Shown here: piece by piece, positions 1-11,600 of the stretch
Layout of the letters: every line of letters starts with the position of its first letter
How positions within the stretch are numbered: position 1 is the stretch's first letter
Assembly (NCBI GenBank): GCA_026874595.1
Contig: CM049317.1
Span: 12,096,382 to 12,160,381, forward strand
Source of the DNA: Sipunculus nudus
Lineage: Eukaryota > Annelida > Sipuncula > Golfingiida > Sipunculidae
Direction of reading: 5' to 3'
Length of the DNA: 64,000 nucleotides
Position numbers and translations under genes: made by a program
Notes under the pieces: model-generated
Told to the model about the DNA's origin: nothing
The model's database searches: none
Seen by the model: only the letters and a program-made list of their open reading frames with translations

Positions 1-45
1 AGCCGCTCAATTTGCCCGCAATACGTCTCCTGGGTTCAAATCAAA
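1..45 (+). repeat. tRNA-derived SINE fragment (possible)
   Basis: The window opens with a stretch ending in a B-box-like GGGTTCAAATC, as in the tRNA-like head of a SINE. Only the 3' part of the head is inside the window, so the family cannot be named. Confidence 0.3.
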
Positions 46-1030
46 ATGCATTAACACTCCATTGCAAATTATGTATCTCATTTTATGACTGATTACGTTA
101 GATTACACAATCCTTATAACTGTTGACAAGATTAAAAATGTAAATATTCCGAATTTCTAGCGTTTATTATGGTTTTTTCGATGGTCTCACAAAATGCTAA
201 TGAACGTACCGTGTACTATGACCGAACCCTTATCGCCATGCATTATACGGGGTTCAGAGGTCCAATTTTCAAAATGTTCCGATTTAAATAGCTCTAGTGA
301 TTTCTCCAGTTACTGTTTAAGTGTTTTATTTTTATTTGATGTGGTTAGACCATAATCTTCCAATGAATTTAAATTTGTTTTAGGTATAAGTCACGACCAC
401 AAATTGATGTAGCACTATATCATAGAATCGCTACTTTACTTAGTAAAAAAACTCATAAATAATTGGAGGTGGCAGATCGATAATTAATAACCAACTGCTG
501 CTTAATTATTTGCCCTCCACACACCCGGTATACGATACCACTCCTGCTAAATCACCTATCTTAAGGTTTCATGTCATCATTGTTAGGGAAACTACTTTTA
601 TAGATTTATGTATCGTTTTTATACAATTATTTTATATTCTTGAAATATAGAAACAGTGTTTGACTGCTAAGATCTGTGGAGACCCCATATTTTTTTTTGT
701 CGGTGATAATTTATCATATAGTATTAGGGATTCATAGGCCAAATTGAAATAAGATATCAATTCTAGTTTTTGTAAATTTTATTTTATTCCCTTTAGAGGA
801 ATTATGTATTCTGCTCATTCTGCCAGGTTTTTTTTATTATTTATGAATTTTGACAATATGTTCTTCTGTTTTGCTTTTAAACTTTTTTTATTTCATAAAA
901 AAATGATGTTGCTTGTTTCTTTAATTTATCAAATTTTTCAAATTACACTTAATTGCAATTCTGTATCTTATTACATTCTTAAACTGATTTTTCTTCAGTA
1001 CATCATAAAAGCCAATTAATCCACAATCTT
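46..1030. other. AT-rich non-coding stretch, probable intron
   Basis: No exon with usable splice sites or conserved repeat was recognised. It lies just upstream of the transmembrane exon of the first receptor gene and is probably its intron. A 15-nt candidate micro-exon (1039-1053, acceptor TTTACAG, donor GTAACC, phase 1 at both ends) follows it. That would fit the phase of the stalk exon seen at 14925-14975, but it is too short to trust. Confidence 0.4.
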
Positions 1031-1265
1031 GTTTACAGATCATATCTTGCATGGTAACCACCGTTGATCAGTTTGATTTCCAACATGAATCAACCTTAAG
1101 CACAAAGTATAAAAGTTTCAATTGATTGTCAATCCCAGTGGAACATCCCTTTAAGCAGGTGTATACTGGCTGCAGTTATTTCGAAGAATAAAACATGAAT
1201 CAAACACAGTTTATGAAAACATTTGCAAGGGCAATAATGCTAATTCGTTTTGATTATGATTTCAG

Positions 1266-1386
1266 TGTTGGGAGCCCAGCTTCCAGTACTGGCCTATGTA
1301 GGAATAGGTTTGGCATCGGTTATGTTGGGGACAGTTATGCTATGCCTGCTTTATGTGAAGTTGTATCCTTCAGTAGAGAACACAGG
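1266..1386 (+). CDS. Receptor gene copy 1: transmembrane exon
   Basis: An internal exon of 121 nt with acceptor TTTCAG and donor GTAAAA. Read in phase 1 it gives about 40 residues: a short juxtamembrane piece (LGAQLPVLAYVG), then an uninterrupted hydrophobic run of about 22 residues (IGLASVMLGTVMLCLLYV) followed by a Lys stop-transfer residue (VKLYPSVENTG). It is therefore the membrane span of a type I protein. It ends in phase 2, which matches the next exon at 1558. The ectodomain exons lie left of the window. By comparison with the second copy near 13-15 kb, they probably encode a C-type-lectin-like domain and stalk. The splice call is made by eye but both neighbours' phases agree. Confidence 0.72.
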
Positions 1387-1557
1387 GTAAAACGTTACCA
1401 AAAGCGCAAGTTTAAAATGATACAACGTTGAAACTACAAGACTTTAATTTATAACATCGTCGTATCATATAATATGATAAAAAAAATATTATTTAGCCTT
1501 TTCCTAATGATGGTATACACTACAACATGTTTAGTCTTTTGAATTATAATATTTTAG

Positions 1558-1948
1558 TTTTTCGCACGACCCAGAATATGAAGATGAACGATATGGCACG
1601 GGCAATTCGCCTGTTTGCAGTATATACACAGATATTGAGTGGCAAAACAGTACCCCGCCTGGTTTGTCAAGAATGCCGATCAGGAGTCCAAATGAAAGGT
1701 GCAACGCCAGCAGATTCAGTTTTGATCTGACACCCCATGGTTCACTAAGGTCCCTCCAGAGCAATAATAAGGAAGTCTTGGATGAGTTCTGTAGAGAAGC
1801 TACTTGCTCTGAAAGAAAGGATTTAGACCAGTCTCATCTCTCTTGGAAAGAGCCATCCAACCATGTCTGTTACTCTACGCATCCCACGGAACCGCAAGTA
1901 TATGTTGACGCACAGTATCCAATATACACAGTAACATCCTCAAGCTGA
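1558..1948 (+). CDS. Receptor gene copy 1: terminal exon, cytoplasmic tail with ITIM-like motif
   Basis: Terminal exon starting after ATTTTAG in phase 2, with an open frame of 129 codons to TGA at 1946-1948. The tail is soluble, acidic near the membrane (HDPEYEDERYG) and rich in tyrosines. SIYTDI fits the ITIM consensus (S/I/V/L-x-Y-x-x-I/V/L). HVCYST, PQVYVDAQ and PIYTVT are further possible phosphotyrosine sites. In vertebrate lectin receptors such tails recruit SH2 phosphatases; here that role is inferred from the motif alone. The last 41 codons are repeated, diverged, at 15198-15323 (LDQSHLS shared; EPQVYVDAQ against EPQVYFDAQ; both end TVTSSS), so the frame has been under selection at least until that duplication. 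A polyadenylation signal follows at 2092. Confidence 0.78.
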
Positions 1949-2091
1949 GGGAACACTCTGCCTATAAAGTATGTCAGTGTTTTCTTGTTCGATTAAGAAA
2001 CATCCTACAGATAAAGTGATGAAATGATAGTGTAAACGGTATATAATGCATGTGATATAATGCAAAGGAAGCCTTTGCTTTGTTTCTTATT

Positions 2092-2097
2092 AATAAA
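2092..2097 (+). promoter_or_regulatory. Polyadenylation signal AATAAA, receptor copy 1
   Basis: AATAAA lies 144 bases after the stop codon of the tail exon and is the first canonical signal downstream. It is the likely 3' end of the transcript. Confidence 0.5.
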
Positions 2098-2150
2098 TAT
2101 GTATACTTTCATGATTCTAAAAACTGTCTGTATGTATTAGATTTTTATAT

Positions 2151-2338
2151 ATGTACATTTGTATCATTCATTTTAAACAAACACATTATATACAATTAAA
2201 TCTCATTTTCGCCACCGTTCAATATTTGAAAAACAAATAGCGATATGTACATTTGTATCATTCATTTTAAACAAACGCAATTTATACAATTTAATCCCAT
2301 TCTCGCCACCATTCAATATTTGAAAAACAAATAGCGAT
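2151..2338. repeat. Two-copy tandem repeat, 94-bp unit
   Basis: Two adjacent 94-bp units each begin ATGTACATTTGTATCATTCA and end AAAAACAAATAGCG, with only a handful of differences. It is a local duplication in the 3' flank of receptor copy 1. The matching flank of copy 2 (about 15.5 kb) does not show it clearly. Confidence 0.85.
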
Positions 2339-2936
2339 CAGGAAACGTCCCTTCCAGAGAGAGGTAATATAACCATGTTTCTCCATACGGTTAACTCATG
2401 ACAATAAAACATATTTATAGGACTATAATTATATGGTTTTATCTTTGTGTATGTTGACAAGCTATCATTTAACTCTGCATTGCAGAAACCTTTTTACTGA
2501 AACACTATAACAATTAGATAAATTAGGTTTGTTCAACTCTTGATCATTCATGACCGTATCTTCAGGTCAATTACCATGTGGTAATTATGCTTCACGAAAA
2601 CCACGCTTTATCCGTAGCTAATTTTGTAAAGGATGTACAACCATCCATTAATGACTAGTTTGAAATTGTATATATTGTCATGGTTTTTAGATTTGTGGTC
2701 TCATGTATTCGTTTATATATTCTGATGTTTAGAGGTAAAATCTTACCAAATAAACATCTTTCGCCTGGGCTTGTAAATTAGTGGGTTTTTTTTATTTTAA
2801 ATATGAAAGACTGCAAGATAGGAATTATATGTCAAAGGGCTGATAAGACTGACACTGCCACATGGACACGGAATCGAATAGAGCACCGACAGTTTTCCAA
2901 CGTAACGTTTGTTTGGTGGTTTTCACAAACAGGATT

Positions 2937-2943
2937 TCAAGAG

Positions 2944-2974
<31 letters not shown>

Positions 2975-3007
2975 CAGAGAGAGAGAGACAGAGAGGGGGG
3001 GGGGGGT
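2937..3007 (+). repeat. AG/CAG-type microsatellite plus poly-G
   Basis: (GA)n with interspersed GACA units ending in a run of about 12 G. It occupies the same place in the duplication as the pure (GA)n at 15803-15834. Confidence 0.9.
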
Positions 3008-3062
3008 CATTAATCTACACCTCGGCGTATATTGATCTAAATCAAATTAGGGGATGTGCAGG

Positions 3063-4530
3063 TGAAAACAAAAAAAAAATATATTTAGGCCATGTGCCAA
3101 ATATTAGAATATTTATTTTAAATTGGTATGTGTTTGTAGAGAAATACAAACTCATCACTGATTACTATTAACGGAAATCAATGTGATTACTTTCGAGTTC
3201 AGGACGTTAATTATCATAAGTAATTAAGTTTAATTCTTATGATATAACGCTACATTTTAATATTTTCGATCAATTTAATCAATTGGTCATTTAAAACAAA
3301 TCACGATCATTATTGGGGAAGAGCACTGCTCCAGACAGTGGGTATTTACTTTATACATGTAATCGATTTCGATAACGATTACAAAGGGAAAGTAATTGAT
3401 AACAATTACAATTACATTGCTAAAAAAATTAAATTTAGTCATTCACCGTGGATATAAAGAATAACTTCATCAATAACTATCATATCACTGTACAAGCAAT
3501 AGATCTACCAACAGGCCTGCTTCAGTCTGCTTTTGATTAGCAGGCATTCACTTAGCTTTCAGGGCCCATGCAGCTGGAGGTAAATCATGCTTTACACAAC
3601 ATATAGGGAACTGTGAATACTTGGGTCCTAAGCAAAAATGTGACTAATTAATTTTATTATGCTTATGATATTTTCATTACATAATCCTTAGCCCACTACC
3701 ACAGGCCAAACCCTGACAGCTTTTATTGACAGCCGTGTATGATATCTATGGACATAGATACAATAAAGGAGTCTCCCCTGCCCACACAGGGCACACACAC
3801 CATGATATATGAAACAAATGTGGCCGACGGAAGGGGGGGGGGGGGGGGTTATTGCATTGAATGTATCACTCCATTGTCCACTTACTAGGTTGTACAAATA
3901 TTTATCATGCTAGTAAACAGAAGTGATGACATCTTGCCATTTTTGTATTTCTGTGTAAGCTATACCTAACCTATCACTGGTTCATTTGATGGATGAAAAC
4001 ATGGCTCAGTTAATCAATCTTATTCATGTTTTACTCACTAGTAATCATGAATGGTCATGTTATACAGAAACAATAAAAGTTTTTGTTCAAAAATAAAATA
4101 TAAAAAATATATATAATACGATTACATAGGCCAAGTCATTGATTAAGATAACAATTACATTGCTAACAGAATAAATGTAATCGACTACGACTACTGATAA
4201 CGATTAGCCCATGTGTGCACCAATAAACATTTCCAAATTGTGAGCAAAAATAGTCTGGCTTACAGAATTTCTGAGTAAATGACATAGACGCACAAAAAGT
4301 TAACATCTGCGTACCACATACACCAGACCTGGATGACCCGCGGAAAGAAGAACAAAGCTATTCTCAAAAGCTGAGCCGAGTACTACACGGGGTGGTCCGG
4401 TGTTACAAGTAAAATAACCTGGACTTGGCATTCTAACCAAAACGAGCGGAAGACTACATAAACCGGCGGGCGAAGTTTTAAAACCTACTGCTTGCGCTCG
4501 GGTGAACTAATTGGTCTCTGCCTACCTGGT
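3063..4530. other. Non-coding, with GATAACGATTAC-type repeat blocks
   Basis: Two blocks, about 3358-3422 and 4117-4205, carry variants of TAATCGAT, GATAACGATTACA and GATAACAATTACA ending in ATTACATTGCTAA. They look like the ends or subrepeats of an old DNA element, but I cannot fix its boundaries. A poly-G run lies at 3829-3847. No gene was seen. The stretch is part of the 5.6 kb present only in duplication copy A. Confidence 0.4.
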
Positions 4531-4539
4531 TGTTGAAAA

Positions 4540-5543
4540 AGTCTGTTGATGGAATTCTACCTATTATTAGAGCGATTGTGAATAAATCGTTTGTCGATTC
4601 TACTGTATTAGATATTTAATACCGTCAGATATTGTGCCATTGGCGAAAATGCCAGGGCTGGACTAAGAGAGCCTTAAAAACTATCGGTTTGTTTCAAATG
4701 TTGTCGTTTATTAAAAAAGTCATGGAGAAAAATGTGGCTGCAGCATTTGATTTCATTGACCATCGGATTTTGTTTAAGAGTCTCGATCATACATTTGGCA
4801 TCACTTCTAATTCTCAAACTGGATTCAATCGTATCTTCGTGATAGGAGTCAGTGTATTAAAATCGATGCAACCAAATTATTCAGATAAATTTTCTAATTT
4901 TGGAGTGCCACAAGGATTGTTCCTCGTGCCGATAATCTACTGCGAGTTTACTCGACCGGTAAGAAAACTCCTCAGTCGGCACAATATTAATTACCACTGT
5001 TATGCTGACAACGCTCGGTTTATACATCCTTCAAACGATCTGCCTTGCAGTAAAAAACACCTACTGTCCAGAAGTATGTTGCAAATAACAGTGACTGGAG
5101 AAGTAGCGATAGAATAAGGCTGAATCAGAACAAGACTTGAATGATTGTTTTTGTATCTAAATCGCATGCCAGGATTTTTTCCTGACTTTTATATCAATTT
5201 AGTTTCAATTACAATACATCCAGTATTTCAGGTTTAGAATCTAGATGTTGTTATCGATAGTCAGTTGAAAATGCAAATAAATGATATAGTTAAGTCATGG
5301 AAAGCCTCCTTAGAAATCATAAGTCATCTCGAGCGAGCATAAAACTGTGTTCCCCGCATGATATTACGTAGACGTGTGCGCGAGCACATTACTCCTGTAT
5401 TATAGGAATTACACCGGCTTCCAGTGCAGAACAGATCAATTTATAAGATTCTTATGTGTACGTATATGGTATTACATCTTTATAATATGCTACTGTCTTA
5501 GTTAAAAGCACCTTAGAGTAATTATTTGCTATATAAAAAAGTG

Positions 5544-5577
<34 letters not shown>

Positions 5578-5690
5578 TACATTATATGGAAAATATTCAT
5601 TTGATTGCCGGCGTCTCGGTAAATGTTGTATAATGTTAAGGTTTTCAGTAAACCGCTTTATTGATGAATGTTATTATTTTTTTTTGTAAA
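4540..5690 (+). mobile_element. LINE remnant, CR1/L2-like, reverse-transcriptase part and 3' end
   Basis: The forward frames show the middle and end of a non-LTR reverse transcriptase: a fingers-like LKTIG..SFIKKVMEKNVAA, AFDFIDHRIL (usual AFDxVDH), GVPQGLFLVP (usual GVPQGSVLGP) and HNINYHCYADN (usual HxxxYADD). Near 5340-5470 there is the characteristic C-terminal RRRVREHITPVL...ELHRLPVQNRSIYKIL. The longest open part is 4632-5117. The active-site YADD reads YADN, and there are several stops and frame changes, so it is dead. A 3' end with TGTAAAAGCATACGAAAATAAAG near 5690 and an (ATA)n run fit CR1/L2-type tails. The 5' part is missing, as expected from truncated insertion. Confidence 0.8.
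5549..5577 (+). repeat. (AAT)n microsatellite
   Basis: About nine ATA triplets lie within the 3' region of the LINE remnant. Confidence 0.9.
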
Positions 5691-5699
5691 AGCATACGA

Positions 5700-6731
5700 A
5701 AATAAAGTGATGAATAAATAATAATTGATTCTTAAAGGGATTTAAATAAAAATAACAAGAATAACAAAACAACCCTTTAGAGCAGGTGATGTCACCACAC
5801 GGTCTTTACATGTTGTCATCTTTATCCACTCGGCAGTGCCTTGTTGCTGGACACACATCGGGTTAACCCGATCTTACTTTTCTTATCTGTAAACAACTTT
5901 TCAACAACCAGCTGGCCCTGGGTTTACTGTGTCAGTGATGCATACATGTAATCCCCCTGCTGCACAATTAAAAACATATATTATGACAAATTCATTTGAA
6001 GACCCTTAATAGAAATGATATATTCGTAGACATGGCATCTTCCTAACATACTCGGGCTGCTTATTTTGGTTATATCAACGTGTATTTAATATGTGGGGTC
6101 CAAGATAGTCAAAATATATTCAACAAGGGCATCTTGTGGCAAGTCAGACAGGCCAGGGCTTCACAAATAGCTATTTGCAACAAATAGCGTTTCTACTTCT
6201 GAATATATGCAACCTTTCCACCTTGGGTTATATTTTGTTCCGTTTGTAAACGTTGCTGTATTTTCAAACACGCTGTTGGTAAACAAGTTCATACATTCTT
6301 TACGGAGGCTTTATAAGAACTTTTCATGTACAGAAGTGCTCTTAGATCATTATTCCATACACAGAGGAAAGCAGAAAACATATACATTCTTTTACAAAAG
6401 GCAAATGTATGCCTATTACTAGTATTGAAAGAAAAATAAGCCTTTAACTGCATTATTAAATCTCGATCACTCATTTATTACTTAATATGTTATCCCAACA
6501 TTTATTATATAACATTTTTGTCATACGTTCACACTTCAGACAGATGAATGTAATTGACCTATCCACCACAGCCCGAATGCTCCACCTTTTGAACTTTATT
6601 ATTATAATGAGCCCCCGAAACGCTCTTCCATGCTCATGGCACAACAGCTGGCTACCATATAATAGTGACGTCACAAGGGTCAGTCCCATTGACTGACGTC
6701 ATCAACATGGTATCGCTGTCTTACATTTATC

Positions 6732-6773
<42 letters not shown>

Positions 6774-7735
6774 TCATTGCGAACTGTCTTGCAATATTTG
6801 GGATTATTTTTTTCATACGAAATACGTGCCAGGTAAGACATCATTATTTACTCGGTGGTCTGAGGAATGTTTCCTACGACCTATGGCCTAACATTTTTTA
6901 TACTGTCTCCTTTGTGTAAAAAAATGAATGCATATGTGATTTAGATCACATAGAATTTATGAAAGGTCAATTGTGTATCTGACAATATTGAAAATATTGT
7001 ATTGTTCATCTTAATGCACCGTAGAGTCAGTTTTAGATGAAAATATAAGGTTTCAAATAGATTTATGTTGTTAGATTACAGGAGTTTCATGTATTTGGAT
7101 ATAACAATCGTCCTAAACGTTAGCATCTGTGTCATTTGCCAATGACAAAAATTCAAATAAAATGATTTATCATATGAATGTTTCGTTTTACTTTTTTTGA
7201 GAATTCTCCACCATGGTTACAAAAAAAAGAAAAAGGTGTTACTAATAGGTTCAATCATTAAATAAAATTCAGGATTATTTAATGCATTCTAACTATTTAA
7301 GTCTAAAGTTTATATATTGCTTTGCTCTATTTAATCGTATATTGCATTCTTTAAGCCATGAAGAGTAAGACTGAGCAAAGGAACAAAATCTGCACTTAAA
7401 GTGAATAAAAAAACAACAAACAAAACAAAGTTATAATTGTAGTACTAAGCTAATCCCCTCACATGAATGATTACGCATATCAGTAAATATGTCTAGAAAA
7501 TATAATAATTTATCAAATCTTACACAGTATTGTGAATGTACTATGTAGTAAAAAAATTTCCTGCAACCTTGGATACCAATGATAGTTTAAAAATTAGGTT
7601 TTAACTGGACACCAAGAACAGTACCTAATCAATAGTCAGCGCCAAAATCACCCTAAGATCAACATCTTGTTATTTACTTTTGTGTATTTCTTTTTATTCT
7701 TTCATACCTGAAAAGGCTTGTGCAAGAACATTAAA
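5700..7735. other. Gene-free stretch
   Basis: No exon was recognised. It holds an (AT)n run at 6734-6770 and, just before it, two perfect TGACGTCA palindromes (6666-6673 and 6694-6701). Otherwise it is AT-rich and unassigned. Confidence 0.5.
6666..6701. promoter_or_regulatory. Pair of CRE/ATF-type TGACGTCA palindromes
   Basis: Two exact 8-bp TGACGTCA sites lie 28 bp apart (start to start). Between them GTCAGT and ACTGAC form a further inverted pair. TGACGTCA is the full CREB/ATF binding consensus. No promoter or gene start is visible next to it, so function is unproven. Confidence 0.35.
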
Positions 7736-7736
7736 G

Positions 7737-8527
7737 ACTGGAGTATCAACTGTCAGAAGCCTCTAGTGCCAGCCGTGCGCTAGTTGCAATTAAGACCTGA
7801 TAAGCCCATTAACTCTATTGTGTGCCTATTGTGCCGCGGTGTCAGGCGCAGCGGCGGCACGGCCTTTGATAAAGCGAGTCTGCTAGATGTTACTTCCGCG
7901 GTCCGCTGTAGCTCGCTGAAGCGGAGAGCGATATATCCAGTAACTGAGCGGTAAATCACTTGAATAACATTGACAGGAATTATGAATGCCCAAATGGTTT
8001 GTTTTGTGAAGAATTATGCATTACAGATATATCTAGAGAGGTCTCTGTTGAAGAATCACTAGATCGATTTTGGGATAGATGCGGTCACTCTGCATCAATT
8101 TCTGCCGTGATTCATGACGACGAATGGAAAAAAGTAAACCTTACTTTCCCAGAATAACTTCGGAATTATAAAATTTTACATCAGTTTCCACAGTTCTGAT
8201 TTATATTAATAATTAGCCTTGTATTATAGTAATCCGTCGATAACTAAATATTTTGACGCTTATGACCGGATGTTTCTCATTTTAATGGATAACAGTGAGC
8301 CATCGCCCGCTCTGTCACTGAGGGCGTTGTCCTCGTATTATCGGTCATGTTTACCGCAGCCGGGAATTAACGTGGTGTTCCGAAGTCACGGCGAAGGGGG
8401 GTCTCTCGCGCTGTATCAATCAGCGCCGGGCTTATCAGCGGCATCTCTGTGTGCTTTGTAGCAGAGAGTTTATGACCCCCGTCAGCGACATTCGACACGG
8501 CCAGACTCTCACTTGATACTCCAGTCT
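7737..8527. mobile_element. Non-autonomous TIR element, about 790 bp, GC-richer than surroundings
   Basis: The ends are inverted copies: GACTGGAGTATCAA at 7738 and TTGATACTCCAGTC ending at 8526, flanked by TA on each side with one or two bases of slack. That suggests a TA target site. The interior is notably GC-rich for this window and contains GTGCCGC/GCGGCAC hairpin-like sequence. The ORFs within it (7960-8157, 8219-8461) resemble nothing known to me. A related piece of its right end lies inverted at 30359-30457, so it belongs to a dispersed family. Confidence 0.6.
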
Positions 8528-8659
8528 GTAATATCCTTGGCTTGTGCAACTGTCTTTAAAACCTGGCAATTTAAGATTGTTGATTGCCCCTTTTTTAAAA
8601 CTTTTGTTACAGGGATATGTATGCTAACTTCTACCAAATATCTTTTGTACACGACTAAA

Positions 8660-11600
8660 ACGATGACTATCAAAATTAATTATTTTTAAGATGGATTCAG
8701 AATATGCTGTTGATTTTACGGCTATTACTTCATTAAATGAGTTAAATTGCCGTGAGTTTAATTAATAATTAAAATCTGCATAGAACATAACCAAACAAAG
8801 TGGATACTTATTATGTCTCTGAAGTTACGTCGAGTTTAAATTTATTTATCTATTTCAGTAATGTTGTAAAGTGGTGTTAATTAAAATAGGAGATTCATGA
8901 ATTATATATTATCGAATATAATGAGTTGCCTGCTTTTACAAACTTTTTATATTCGTCTGTATGTTCTGTATGTTCTAAACCGTATGTTCAAGATACATAA
9001 CTATTTCTATGCACTATTTGTATGCAAGCTTTTCCTTTATAACTATACCTAAAATGTTGAGTATTTAAATTTTTAGTTATTAATATTTAATGGTCTACAC
9101 GGCATAAGTTATTAAAGACTATTGCCATGTGGCAGTAGGAATTTGATTTTTTTTGGTGATATTCCGTGTAAGTGCACATGGCTTGGTATGGGCCAATGCA
9201 TACGAAAATCATTAATTTTGACCTAGCATTAGGTAAAACCAGTGTCGTCTTCAATATTGATAAAATTCATAGGATACAATGTCTTGAATAAATATCTAGG
9301 TGTCTTATTTAAGTCTCAATGTTTATATTATCAAATGCAGTTGTTTTCCCATTTTGGTTTCTGAATATTTTATAGGGTTTTAGCACTCGGATCTTTTATG
9401 TTTTTGTTTTCCTAGTGTCACCCAGGCGGGTTATAACAACAACCGCATGTCCTGTGTGGACCTGATCAATCCTCAGCTGGGATTTGAACTACGAATTTTC
9501 GGCTTTGGGGTCTGTGTTCAACGTCCCGACCACATATTAGCAAAACTCTGCATGGTTGAGAATATAATCAAGATTTTACACACAATGGCCAATTTATTTA
9601 CTCTTATCATCATTATTACAATACAATACCGCAACTACATGTTTTGATGATTTCATTATTTAATCAAAATGTTTAATTTTCGACAAAACCATTCACTTGG
9701 AGCTATAATTTATCAGTTGTCCGATATTTTAAGTTTCTGGTAAAAGTAGCTCTAGGAGGTTTTCATAACCTAAATAAACAGCTATCTTACTATAAAATCG
9801 ATGCAGCAAATTCACGTATTTTAAATGTAAAACAAATCGGACGTGAAAGGTAAAATCCAGAAAGTGAAAGATGATAATTTATGGGAACCATCATAAGTCG
9901 ATGTTGGACAAAGAATAAATTATGAGAATCGCTATGTACAAAGCAGCTAAGAAGAAAATTCCGATGTTTATGCTGATAAATCTACCGTGTAATCGAATTC
10001 ATATGTATATTGATACACAATATATTAACACAATAAATAGACGTTACCTGGTGGATAGATGTATTCTTTAGTTTACCGAACTCCTCATTATACTGTAAAC
10101 TGGATGGACATCTAACGCTTAATGGCTGACTGCAAGGCCACACTTGTATTCGAGTCATCCTGTTCAGGTCTTAAACAAAAGGTAGAAAAGGTCAGGAATG
10201 TTAGAAAAAATATTTATGATAGGGGATTTCTCAAAAGACTTCTGGTACAGATAGTAAGATTTTAATCTTGCTAGTAGTAAGGTAAGTTTATTATTTAATT
10301 TTAAGCTCATCCCTTCACATGTTATTTTTTTATATAATCAGGGTACCATTTCCTGAAATCAAAGAGTTCATGTATTGTACATCTCTACAAGAGGAAGAAT
10401 AATCATCAGGCTTGTAATTATCACAAGGAATTTCGCTGTCCTCTATGGTTGGAAAAGTCCTGGAACCGCCAACATAATATTATGTACAACCTAAATACAA
10501 GTAAAGTCTCGGGATCAAAGTCGCGAAATCGCACCACCTGTACCAGAATTTCTTATGTATAATACCATGACATGCTGATTGTGCTGATCCCCTGTTTGTC
10601 CTTTAAGCAAATAAACGTATACGGGTCAAATCGCACATTTACTCTTGAATGGAATATACAACCATGATATTTATACAAGACAAGTGAAAAAGAAGGTATT
10701 GAATGAGTTTAGGTTATATAATGGGAGGATATGTGAAACTCCGGAAGGTGATCCCAAGTATAATCCATTATATTTCGAAGATAGTCTGAATGACAATGCT
10801 ACCGTTTTAATTCAAAAGATTCTGTCCCAGTGTCAGATTGGGCAGCTTGATTAATTTTAATGAGGGTACTCACCGTTATCAGAGTTTTTTTTTTCATAGA
10901 GGTTAAGTAGAATTGGGCTGTTTGACTATGCTGGTTATGTTGCCCATAGATAAGAGAATGGTAAGGATATTCTGGCGGGGGATTGTGGTCTCTGACCACT
11001 TCTTGTTTACATATATAACCATTCACGAGTGTAGGTTCTTATTATTAAGATAACCATGTTCATAGCAACATTTTTCTTGGTTTTCTTGGTGCTTGGTGAC
11101 TAATCTAATTTTTTTTTAATAGTAATTTGTCGGTTTTGTGTGAATACATTGATGAGAGGCTATGTCCTCCTGTCATATGATAACAATTTATGCTAAAAGG
11201 CTGACACCGTCCTTTATTTCCAAAGGTAATCTGCCACAACCTCATCGCTGTGCGAATCAAACATGATATTGCAGAATTTTAAGTAAGGATGAAGTTTTCA
11301 ACAAAAAGGATGTCATAATGATTTTCACAGTACCCTTTATGTATAAACAAACATATCGAATCAAATATACACTATATTTCTGTCTGTTCAAATGAGTATA
11401 TCAGCCCTTATTTTTAGTGTAATTCCAGAAATCATATACAAACATGACATAAAGTTTACATTCAGGTATGAATACTTAATAAGATGCAATCGACTCTGCC
11501 CAAACCAGTTGCATGTACTTAGTCGCTATAACACATGATTGTATTTGAGGTTTTAACATTCAATTTGTGTATATAAATAGGAAAGATTAAATTATCATAT

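Larger units (their letters stand above)
1830..3062 (+). repeat. Segmental duplication, copy A part 1 (pairs with 15198-15895)
   Basis: From codon-level similarity in the tail exon through the 3' flank, the same string of landmarks appears in both copies: TATAATGCA, the CCATGTTTCTCC/GGTTTA block, TATATGGTTTTATCTT, TTTGTTCAACTCTTG, then an AG-microsatellite followed by GGTCATTA and GGCGTATATTGAT. Identity is roughly 75-80 percent by eye. The pairing breaks at about 3062 and resumes at about 8660. Confidence 0.8.

Noticed and set aside
804-1019. 71-codon hydrophobic open frame upstream of the membrane exon
   Set aside because: Phe/Leu/Ile-rich only because of the T-rich DNA; no splice sites in a suitable phase.
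2803-3171. 122-codon frame with Arg/Glu repeats (and its minus-strand Ser/Leu counterpart)
   Set aside because: Produced by the AG microsatellite; no conservation in the duplicate at 15.8 kb.
8219-8549. Open frames in the GC-rich block (80 codons +, 60 codons -)
   Set aside because: They lie inside the TIR element, lack similarity to known proteins and have no partner in the copy at 30.4 kb.
10645-10854. 69-codon frame in the duplicated flank
   Set aside because: The matching stretch in copy B (about 19230-19460) is interrupted, so the frame is not conserved.
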